Positions 1 to 4,661 of a stretch of DNA of 11,764 bases are shown here, one piece after another (positions within the stretch are counted from its first letter, which is position 1; every line of letters starts with the position of its first letter). The stretch is from contig JAPSIJ010000047.1 of the NCBI GenBank assembly GCA_031178805.1, forward strand, positions 1 through 11,764. Reading direction: 5' to 3'. The stretch comes from Cellulomonas sp. Its GTDB lineage: Bacteria > Actinomycetota > Actinomycetes > Actinomycetales > Cellulomonadaceae. The notes beneath the pieces were generated by a model, which was not told the DNA's origin, searched no databases, and was given only the letters and a program-made list of their open reading frames with translations. Both the position numbers and the translations under genes were made by a program.

Positions 1-218
1 GGCTGGCCGGCGTAGTCGGTCCCGGCGACCTCGACGGGGCCCTGCCGGTCGTCGACGGCCCACTGCGTGAAGGAGCCGTCGCCGGAGACGTAGCCCTGGT
101 CGGCGACGTCCGCGTCGCCGGAGCCGGACCCGGAGCCGGAGCCCGACCCGCAGGCGGCGAGCGCCAGGACGGTGCCGACGACGAGCGCGGCGAGCGGGCC
201 GCGCGCCCGGGTGCTCAC
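1..218 (-). CDS. TlpA/ResA-like thioredoxin-fold lipoprotein, 5' part only
   Basis: Only the first 72 codons are inside the window; the gene continues past the left edge. It starts at the GTG at 218-216, which shares four bases (GTGA, 215-218) with the stop of the upstream phosphatase gene, so translation is probably coupled. The N-terminus has Arg residues, a hydrophobic stretch and a lipobox ending LALAAC, with the lipid-carrying Cys at about residue 23. A Gly/Ser-repeat spacer (GSGSGSGSG) follows, and then a segment reading DQGYVSGDGSFTQW. That segment resembles the start of actinobacterial TlpA-type disulfide reductases, which reduce apocytochrome c or other extracytoplasmic thiols at the outer membrane face. 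The CxxC active site would lie outside the window, so the family is inferred from this N-terminal segment and from the phosphatase-TlpA order common beside ccdA/resB/ccsB genes. Another kind of lipoprotein remains possible. Confidence 0.72.
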   Translation of the reverse strand, partial: MSTRARGPLAALVVGTVLALAACGSGSGSGSGSGDADVADQGYVSGDGSFTQWAVDDRQGPVEVAGTDYAGQ

Positions 219-871
219 GCGCCCGCCACGGCGGAGGCGCCGGGCAGCAGGTCGGCGGCGGGCTCGGTGTAGGACAGCCGCACGAGGCGGTCGTCCTCGT
301 AGACGAGGCTGGTCAGCGAGGCGAGGGAGCACTGCCGCCGGCGCGGGTCGTGCCAGAGGCGGCGGCCCTCCAGGGCGAGGCGGGTCACCCAGATCGGCAG
401 CTGGTGGCTGACGAGGACGGCCTCGTGGCCGCGCGCGGCCTCGCGGGTGCGGTCGACGACGTCGAGCACCCGGGCGACCTGCTCGCGGTACGGCTCGCCC
501 CAGGACGGCCGGAACGGGTTGACCAGCAGCGGCCAGTGCCGGGGGTGCCGCAGGGAGCCGTCGCCGACGCCGAAGGTGAGGCCCTGGAACTGGTTCTCGG
601 CCTCGAGCAGCCCCTCGTCGGTGATCACGGGCAGGTCGAGCGCGGCGGCGATCGGCGCCATGGTCTCCTGCGCGCGCTGCAGCGGGGAGGCGACGAGGAC
701 GGTGACGTCCCGCCGGGGCCCGTCGAGCCCGCCGGACAGGTGCGCGGCGACGCGCTCGGCCATCTGCTGCCCGCGCTCGGACAGGTGGTATCCGGGCAGC
801 CGCCCGTAGAGCACGCCGGTGGGGTTGTGCACCTCGCCGTGGCGCATGAGGTGGATCGTGGTCGCGACCAT
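215..871 (-). CDS. histidine phosphatase family protein (phosphoglycerate-mutase-like fold)
   Basis: This 218-residue protein starts at the ATG at 871-869. It carries the LMRHGE signature at residues 8-13, with His11 as the phospho-accepting residue. The other expected pocket residues are visible: Arg66 in ASPLQRAQET, an acidic GLLEAE segment at 87-92, and His156 in VLVSHQLPIW. The length fits a single-domain branch-1 enzyme. Members hydrolyse small phosphomonoesters or act as mutases; nothing here shows the substrate. There is no convincing Shine-Dalgarno sequence before the ATG, and a -10-like GACACT is spaced so that transcription could begin on the ATG itself. The stop overlaps the start of the TlpA-like gene by four bases. 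This pairing recurs in actinobacterial cytochrome c biogenesis clusters. The marR gene ends 46 bases upstream in the same direction, so read-through from it is also possible. Confidence 0.9.
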   Translation of the reverse strand: MVATTIHLMRHGEVHNPTGVLYGRLPGYHLSERGQQMAERVAAHLSGGLDGPRRDVTVLVASPLQRAQETMAPIAAALDLPVITDEGLLEAENQFQGLTFGVGDGSLRHPRHWPLLVNPFRPSWGEPYREQVARVLDVVDRTREAARGHEAVLVSHQLPIWVTRLALEGRRLWHDPRRRQCSLASLTSLVYEDDRLVRLSYTEPAADLLPGASAVAGA

Positions 872-874
872 GGG

Positions 875-898
875 CCCAGTGTCGCAAACGGACCTGGG
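875..898 (-). promoter_or_regulatory. possible leaderless promoter and hairpin before the phosphatase gene
   Basis: Read on the minus strand, GACACT occupies 883-878. This places +1 on the A of the phosphatase ATG at 871, and a TG one base upstream of the hexamer would suit an extended -10. The same bases form an imperfect hairpin, CCCAG/CTGGG (898-894 with 879-875), extended inwards by GTC/GAC with a bulged A. No clear -35 is visible. The hexamer matches TANNNT only partly, so this is a weak call. The alternative is read-through from marR, with the hairpin close to the start codon. Confidence 0.3.
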
Positions 899-917
899 TG
901 GTCGTGCCGGGCGGGGA

Positions 918-1493
918 CTAGCCGCGGTCCTCCGCGGCGGCGGCCGCCTGGGCGCACCCGGCCTGCAGGGCGGCGCCGACGGCGGCCATCGCGGTGCCCA
1001 GCGCCTGCATCTGCGTGGGGGTGAGCACGTCGACGAGGTGCGCGCGGACGGACTCGACGTGCGCGGGGGCGGCGGCGACGAGCCGCTGCCAGCCGACCTC
1101 GGTCATGGTGCAGTTCACACCGCGGGCGTCCTCGAGGCACGGCGCGCGCTCGACGAGGCCGGCGGCCTCCATCCGGCGGACGGTGTGGGTGAGGCGGCTG
1201 CGGGAGTGCGCGAGCTCGCCGGCCAGCTCGGACATCCGCAGGGTGCGGCCGGGCGCCTCGGACAGCCGCACGAGCACCTCGTACTCGCCGAGGGAGAGGC
1301 CGGACTCCTCCTCGAGGTCGTGCGCGAGGACGTCCAGCAGCCGCGCGGTGCCGTCGCGGAACGCGCGCCAGGCACGCTGCTCGTCGGCGGACAGCCAGCG
1401 GACGTCGTCGTGGGCCCGCGGCGGCCGCGCCGCCCCGGCCGGGTCCCCCGGGGTGGTCCCGGCCGTCGTCCCGGTCGCCGTGCTCGTCGTCAT
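918..1493 (-). CDS. MarR-family winged-helix transcriptional regulator
   Basis: The 191-residue protein starts at the ATG at 1493-1491, preceded by a good GAGGAG ribosome-binding site. The first 30 residues are a low-complexity Thr/Ala/Pro tail. The MarR fold follows: the dimerisation helix (about 37-60, LSADEQRAWRAF), the LSLGEYEVLVRLSEAPG segment (67-82), the helix-turn-helix with recognition helix SRSRLTHTVRRMEAAGLVER (97-116), the wing with the usual DxRG turn (DARG, 122-125), and the C-terminal helices. Cys119 and Cys128 flank the wing tip and Cys180 is in the last helix. They could make the protein thiol-responsive, but no ligand can be named. The gene is divergent from yceI. The inverted repeats between the two genes are the likely operator, which suggests autoregulation together with control of yceI. 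The phosphatase and TlpA-like genes lie downstream on the same strand. Confidence 0.92.
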   Translation of the reverse strand: MTTSTATGTTAGTTPGDPAGAARPPRAHDDVRWLSADEQRAWRAFRDGTARLLDVLAHDLEEESGLSLGEYEVLVRLSEAPGRTLRMSELAGELAHSRSRLTHTVRRMEAAGLVERAPCLEDARGVNCTMTEVGWQRLVAAAPAHVESVRAHLVDVLTPTQMQALGTAMAAVGAALQAGCAQAAAAAEDRG

Positions 1494-1548
1494 GGCCGTC
1501 TCCTCACCCTGCTCGCTGTGACGTCCGTCGCCGATCGTCCCACGGCTC

Positions 1549-1577
1549 TTGCGCCGCCGTCAGCACTGTAGTAGAAA
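1549..1577 (+). promoter_or_regulatory. candidate yceI promoter
   Basis: TTGCGC at 1549-1554 and TAGAAA at 1572-1577 are separated by 17 bases. Both are partial matches to the housekeeping-sigma hexamers. They would place the start of transcription near 1584, inside the inverted-repeat region, so a bound repressor would block initiation. An alternative -10 (AACTAT, 1582-1587) has a poorer -35. This is inferred by eye only. Confidence 0.35.
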
Positions 1578-1593
1578 TCTCAACTATCCGCAG
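1565..1593 (-). promoter_or_regulatory. candidate marR promoter
   Basis: On the minus strand TACAGT (1570-1565) fits the actinobacterial TANNNT -10 form. A weak -35 CTGCGG (1593-1588) lies 17 bases upstream. Transcription would start near 1558, leaving a leader of about 65 bases. The -35 lies within the inverted repeats, so one bound regulator could shut off both divergent genes. The same hexamer TACAGT also occurs before the HAD hydrolase gene. Confidence 0.35.
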
Positions 1594-1606
1594 TTGATGC
1601 TTCAAC
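1580..1606. promoter_or_regulatory. probable MarR operator: two overlapping inverted repeats
   Basis: TCAACT (1580-1585) and AGTTGA (1592-1597) form a perfect 6-base inverted repeat around a 6-base spacer. The right arm forms a second one with TCAAC (1602-1606), as GTTGA/TCAAC around four bases (1593-1606). Three alternating half-sites therefore lie between divergent marR and yceI. The spacing suits one or two winged-helix dimers. Assignment to the adjacent MarR protein rests on the divergent-gene layout and on the overlap with both candidate promoters. Confidence 0.6.
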
Positions 1607-1627
1607 ATTTCTCAGCAGGAGGCCACC

Positions 1628-2182
1628 ATGTCGACCACGACGCTCCCCACCGCCCTCACCGCCGGCACCTGGGCGATCGACCCCTCGCACACCGAGGCGT
1701 CCTTCACCGTCCGCCACGCGGGCATCTCCAAGGTCCGCGGCACGGTCGCGGTGACCTCCGGCACGATCACGGTCGCCGAGGACCTCACGCTGTCCGGCGT
1801 GACCGCGGCGCTCGACCCGTCGACCATCAACACCGGTGACGCGAACCGCGACGGCCACCTGAAGTCGGCCGACTTCTTCGACCTGGAGAAGTTCGGCGAG
1901 TGGACCTTCGCCTCGACCGCGGTCCGCGCGGACGGCGAGGACTACGTCGTCACCGGCGACCTGACCATCAACGGCGTGACCAAGCCGGTCGACCTGGCCG
2001 TCGAGTTCGGCGGCGCGGCCACCGACCCGTTCGGCAACCAGCGCGCCGGCTTCTCCGCCTCGGTGACGATCTCCCGCAAGGACTTCGGCATCACCTGGAA
2101 CGCGGCCCTCGAGGCCGGCGGCGTCCTGGTGAGCGACAAGGTCGTCATCGGCCTCGAGGTCTCGGCCATCAAGCAGGCCTGA
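1628..2182 (+). CDS. YceI family protein (lipid-binding lipocalin-like beta-barrel)
   Basis: This 184-residue protein starts at the ATG at 1628, preceded by a full AGGAGG at 1617-1622 with a 5-base spacer. Family landmarks are clear: TWAIDPSHTEASFTVRHAG near the N-terminus (about 14-32), SADFFDLEKF in the middle (about 80-89), NGVTKPVDLAVEF, and the C-terminal RAGFSASVTISRKDFGITWN stretch. The length is normal for the family. YceI proteins fold as an extended beta-barrel that holds a long isoprenoid or fatty lipid; the physiological role is mostly unknown and is linked to stress or quinone metabolism. There is no signal peptide, so this copy is cytoplasmic, unlike the periplasmic enterobacterial protein. 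It is divergent from the MarR gene and probably repressed by it. Tandem hairpins end the gene. Confidence 0.95.
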   Translation: MSTTTLPTALTAGTWAIDPSHTEASFTVRHAGISKVRGTVAVTSGTITVAEDLTLSGVTAALDPSTINTGDANRDGHLKSADFFDLEKFGEWTFASTAVRADGEDYVVTGDLTINGVTKPVDLAVEFGGAATDPFGNQRAGFSASVTISRKDFGITWNAALEAGGVLVSDKVVIGLEVSAIKQA

Positions 2183-2189
2183 GCCCCTC

Positions 2190-2208
2190 GCCCCCGGACC
2201 CCGGGGGC
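2190..2208 (+). terminator. short hairpin after yceI
   Basis: GCCCCCGG (2190-2197) pairs perfectly with CCGGGGGC (2201-2208) across a 3-base loop. It starts 8 bases after the yceI stop codon. There is no T-run, which is common for GC-rich genomes. It probably acts with the larger hairpin just downstream. Confidence 0.5.
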
Positions 2209-2216
2209 CCACGGAC

Positions 2217-2261
2217 CGGAGGGCCCGATCGCGCACCCCCCTGCCGCGATCGGGCCCTTCG
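2217..2261. terminator. strong bidirectional terminator hairpin between yceI and rex
   Basis: GGGCCCGATCGCG (2221-2233) and CGCGATCGGGCCC (2245-2257) form a perfect 13-base stem around an 11-base loop. Outward pairing extends it to 17 pairs with one G-U (2217-2233 with 2245-2261). It lies between convergent yceI and rex, ending 12 bases beyond the rex stop, so it can serve both genes. Confidence 0.75.
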
Positions 2262-2273
2262 CCCGTCCGCGCC

Positions 2274-2927
2274 TCAGTCGGCGGCGGGCACCGGCGCGCC
2301 GTCGGCGGAGCGCCGCCGCGCGTGGAACCCGAGGATCTGCAGCTCGGACCCGAGGTCGACCTCGCGGACGTCGACGCCCTCGGGCACCCGCACGGTCCGC
2401 GGCGCGAAGTTGAGGATGCCGGTGACGCCCGCCGCGACGAGCCGGTCGGTGGTCGCCTGGGCGGCGGAGGCGGGGGTGGCGACGACGGCGATGCTGGCGC
2501 CGGCGCCCACGACGACCTCCTCGAGCCGGTCGGCGTGCTGCACGACGTGCCCGGCGACGGTGGTGCCGACGAGCGCGGGGTCGGCGTCGACCAGGCCGAC
2601 GAGGACGAAGCCGCGGTCGGCGAACCCGGAGTAGTTGGCGAGCGCGTGCCCCAGGTTGCCGATGCCGACGATGACGAGCTGGCGCTCCTCGGTCATGCCG
2701 AGCGCCTGCGCGATCTGCCGCCGCAGGTGGTCGACCTCGTAGCCGACGCCGCGCCGGCCGCCGGCGCCGAGGTAGGACAGGTCCTTGCGCAGCTGCGCGG
2801 GGGACGCGCCGACGAGCTCGGCCAGCTGGTCGGAGGAGGTCGTGGTCACGCCCTCGGAGGCGAGCCCGCCGAGGGAGCGCAGGTATCCCGGCAGGCGGGC
2901 GACGGTGGTCGGCGGCAGGGCTCGCAC
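2274..2927 (-). CDS. rex: redox-sensing transcriptional repressor Rex
   Basis: Rex represses respiratory and fermentative genes and leaves its operators when NADH rises relative to NAD+. This 217-residue protein has the family layout. An N-terminal winged helix carries TVARLPGYLRSL (8-19) and the recognition segment LRKDLSYLG (46-54). A Rossmann domain follows with GIGNLG (88-93), the acidic GLVDAD strand end (111-116) that favours NAD(H), VVATPASAAQ and LNFAP, and a C-terminal helix used for domain swapping. I take the GTG at 2927-2925 as start: it is the start nearest the conserved region and leaves 10 bases after the glutaredoxin stop. The upstream part of the open frame lies inside that gene. 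No good Shine-Dalgarno is visible, so translation may depend on the upstream gene. In streptomycetes rex is followed by hemA, but here it ends at a terminator facing yceI. Confidence 0.95.
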   Translation of the reverse strand: MRALPPTTVARLPGYLRSLGGLASEGVTTTSSDQLAELVGASPAQLRKDLSYLGAGGRRGVGYEVDHLRRQIAQALGMTEERQLVIVGIGNLGHALANYSGFADRGFVLVGLVDADPALVGTTVAGHVVQHADRLEEVVVGAGASIAVVATPASAAQATTDRLVAAGVTGILNFAPRTVRVPEGVDVREVDLGSELQILGFHARRRSADGAPVPAAD

Positions 2928-2937
2928 ACCGCACAGA

Positions 2938-3237
2938 CTAGGCGGTCGGGGCGCCACCCAGGGCGTCACCGAGCCGGTGGGGGTCGATCTGCCAGTACCC
3001 CACCCGGCGGCCGTCGACCTCGACGACGGGGAGCAGCTCGCCGTAGGCCTCGGCGAGGGACCGGCCGTCGGCGGCGGTGCCCCCGGCGTCGACGTCCACC
3101 TCCGTCCAGGGCTCGCCCCGGGCGCCGGCCACGGCGGCCACCACCTCGCGGGCGGCGTCGCACAGGTGGCAGCCGGGGCGGGAGTACAGGACGACGCGGG
3201 CGGGGGCGGAGGTCGGCACGGGCACGAGCCTAGGCAT
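2938..3237 (-). CDS. glutaredoxin-like thioredoxin-fold protein
   Basis: This small protein is 99 residues if started at the ATG at 3237, or 93 from the GTG at 3219. It has a glutaredoxin-type beginning, VVLYSRPGCHLC, with a CxxC pair at Cys23 and Cys26. Later it has a thioredoxin-fold PVVEVDGRRVGYWQID segment containing the cis-Pro region (LLPVVEV). Proteins of this type act as cytoplasmic thiol-disulfide carriers; the redox partner is unknown. The start is uncertain. A TAGGCT -10 element (3232-3227) lies inside the first codons of the longer form and would place +1 at about the GTG at 3219, favouring the shorter leaderless form. A weaker hexamer, CACTGT (3249-3244), would instead put +1 exactly on the ATG. 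The rex gene follows after 10 bases, so the two are probably one transcript linking a thiol-redox protein to the NADH sensor. Confidence 0.88.
   Translation of the reverse strand: MPRLVPVPTSAPARVVLYSRPGCHLCDAAREVVAAVAGARGEPWTEVDVDAGGTAADGRSLAEAYGELLPVVEVDGRRVGYWQIDPHRLGDALGGAPTA
3227..3232 (-). promoter_or_regulatory. -10 element of the glutaredoxin-rex promoter
   Basis: On the minus strand TAGGCT at 3232-3227 matches the actinobacterial TANNNT -10 form. Counting seven bases on puts +1 at 3220-3219, at an in-frame GTG codon of the glutaredoxin gene, as expected for a leaderless mRNA. No -35 is visible at the usual distance. The alternative is CACTGT at 3249-3244, aimed at the ATG at 3237. 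Confidence 0.45.
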
Positions 3238-3242
3238 CTGGC

Positions 3243-3248
3243 TACAGT
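3243..3248 (+). promoter_or_regulatory. -10 element of the HAD hydrolase promoter (leaderless)
   Basis: TACAGT at 3243-3248 fits TANNNT. Its last base is at -7 if +1 is 3255, exactly the G of the hydrolase GTG start. There is no Shine-Dalgarno before that GTG, which supports leaderless translation. No -35 match is present 17 bases upstream, where glutaredoxin coding sequence lies. The element partly coincides with a possible opposite-strand -10. Confidence 0.5.
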
Positions 3249-3254
3249 GGCCGC

Positions 3255-4082
3255 GTGCCCGAGCCGACCGAGCCGCCGACCGGCGCCGCCGTCCCGCCGG
3301 GCCGCGTGGCGGCGTTCTTCGACGTCGACAACACGATCATCCGGGGCGCGAGCTCGTTCCACCTCGCCGTCGGCCTGTACCGGCGCGGGTTCTTCCAGCG
3401 GGGGGACATCGTCCGGTTCGCCGTGCACCAGGTGCGCTACCTGCTGTTCGGGGAGAACAAGGAGCAGATCGACGAGGTCCGCTCGCGCGCGCTGGAGATC
3501 ATGCACGGCCGGTCGGTCGCGGAGGTCGTGGCGATCGCCGAGGACATCTACGACGAGGTGCTGTCGCTGCGGATCTTCCCCGGCACGCAGCGCCTGCTGG
3601 ACCAGCACATCCGCGCGGGGCACGAGGTGTGGCTGGTGACGGCCACGCCGGTGGAGATCGCGGAGATCATCGCCCGCCGGCTGGGCACCACGGGCGCGCT
3701 CGGCACGGTGGCGGAGCACACGGACGGGTTCTACACCGGCCGGCTGGTCGGCGACCTGCTGCACGGCAAGGCGAAGGCCTCGGCGGTGCGCGCGCTGGCC
3801 GAGAAGGAGGGCATCGACCTGTCCCGGTCGTTCGCCTACGGCGACTCGACGAACGACGTGCCGATCCTGTCGGAGGTCGGCTTCCCGTGCGCCATCAACC
3901 CCGAGGGGCGCCTGCGCCGGCACGCCGCGGAGGTGGGCTGGCCGGTGCGCGAGTTCCGCGGCCGCCGGAACGCGACGCGCCGCGGGGTGGACGCCGCGAC
4001 GGTGGCCGGCTCCGCGTGGGTGGCCGGGCTGGTGGTGCGCGCGGTGCGCCGCGCGATCCGGGCCCGCTGGGGCGGCCGGTGA
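3255..4082 (+). CDS. HAD-IB family hydrolase (SerB-like phosphatase)
   Basis: This 275-residue cytoplasmic haloacid-dehalogenase enzyme has all four catalytic motifs. Motif I is FFDVDNTI (21-28) with nucleophile Asp23 and general acid Asp25; motif II is VTATP (128-132) with Thr129. Motif III is GKAKASA with Lys172, and motif IV is YGDSTND (195-201) with the metal-binding Asp197 and Asp201. A helical cap lies between motifs I and II. Subfamily IB includes phosphoserine phosphatase, but no substrate can be assigned here. The last 36 residues are an Arg-rich tail enclosing a short nonpolar stretch (AATVAGSAWVAGLVV, about 247-261); this may be an amphipathic or membrane-touching helix. The GTG start is chosen because a -10 element places transcription exactly on it. 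The stop overlaps the start of the acetyltransferase gene by four bases (GTGA). Confidence 0.92.
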   Translation: MPEPTEPPTGAAVPPGRVAAFFDVDNTIIRGASSFHLAVGLYRRGFFQRGDIVRFAVHQVRYLLFGENKEQIDEVRSRALEIMHGRSVAEVVAIAEDIYDEVLSLRIFPGTQRLLDQHIRAGHEVWLVTATPVEIAEIIARRLGTTGALGTVAEHTDGFYTGRLVGDLLHGKAKASAVRALAEKEGIDLSRSFAYGDSTNDVPILSEVGFPCAINPEGRLRRHAAEVGWPVREFRGRRNATRRGVDAATVAGSAWVAGLVVRAVRRAIRARWGGR

Positions 4083-4606
4083 CCGCCGTGCGGCCGGCGC
4101 GGCACGGCGAGGCGCCCGCGCTGGCGGACCTCGCGGCGGCGACGTTCCCGCTGGCCTGCCCGCCGTCGTCGACGCCGGAGGACCACGCGGCGTTCATCGC
4201 GGCGCACCTGACCCCGGAGCACTTCGGGATCTACCTGGCCGACCCCACGCGGGACCTGCTGGTCGCGGAGGAGGACGGCGCCCTGGTCGGGTACACGATG
4301 CTGGTGGCCGGTGAGCCCTACGACGGGGACGTCGCGGCGGTGGTCCCGCTGCGGCCGACCGTCGAGCTGAGCAAGTGCTACGTGCTGCCCGGCCGGCACG
4401 GCGGCGGGGTGGCGGACGCGCTGATGGCGGCGAGCCTGGACGCCGCCCGGGCCCGCGACGCGGCGGGGGTGTGGCTCGGCGTGAACGGCGAGAACGCCCG
4501 GGCGCAGGCGTTCTACCGGCGCTCGGGGTTCACGGTGGTCGGCGACCGCCGGTTCACCGTGGGCGACCAGGTGCACCACGACCTGGTGCTGCACCAGGCC
4601 CTCTGA
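4079..4606 (+). CDS. GNAT family N-acetyltransferase
   Basis: This 175-residue protein starts at the GTG at 4079, sharing four bases with the HAD hydrolase stop, so it is likely translated by coupling. A GTG three codons further on is an alternative. The fold reads as a standard GNAT: VRPARHGEAPALADLA at the N-terminus, the LVAEEDGALVGYTML strand pair (61-75), the strand ELSKCYVLP (96-104), and the acetyl-CoA pyrophosphate loop HGGGVADAL (107-115), where His107 replaces the usual Gln/Arg. The C-terminal GVNGENARAQAFYRRSGF (134-151) contains Tyr146 at the customary general-acid position. The acceptor may be a small amine, an antibiotic or a protein N-terminus; nothing in the sequence decides this. 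Sharing a transcript with the hydrolase suggests joint expression rather than a proven joint pathway. A hairpin terminator follows. Confidence 0.9.
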   Translation: MTAVRPARHGEAPALADLAAATFPLACPPSSTPEDHAAFIAAHLTPEHFGIYLADPTRDLLVAEEDGALVGYTMLVAGEPYDGDVAAVVPLRPTVELSKCYVLPGRHGGGVADALMAASLDAARARDAAGVWLGVNGENARAQAFYRRSGFTVVGDRRFTVGDQVHHDLVLHQAL

Positions 4607-4615
4607 CCGACCCGG

Positions 4616-4651
4616 CGGGCCGCCGGCACCCCGCAGGGCACCGGCGGCCCG
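4616..4651. terminator. bidirectional terminator hairpin between GNAT and GH51 genes
   Basis: CGGGCCGCCGG (4616-4626) pairs with CCGGCGGCCCG (4641-4651) as a perfect 11-base stem with a 14-base loop. It fills the 55-base gap between two convergent genes, starting 10 bases after the acetyltransferase stop and ending 10 bases beyond the arabinofuranosidase stop. No T-run is present. Confidence 0.65.
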
Positions 4652-4661
4652 GCGGCGGGCG

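Noticed and set aside
130..152. GC-rich hexamer repeats near the left edge
   Set aside because: They encode the Gly/Ser spacer after the lipobox of the TlpA-like lipoprotein and are not an independent repeat element.
1494..3254. Possible Rex operator (TGTGA-N6-8-TCACA type) near rex or yceI
   Set aside because: No adequate symmetrical match was found in the spacers read on both strands.
2928..3923. Upstream extension of the rex open frame
   Set aside because: It runs through the glutaredoxin gene and antisense to the HAD hydrolase gene, and is low-complexity; Rex homology starts next to the GTG at 2927.
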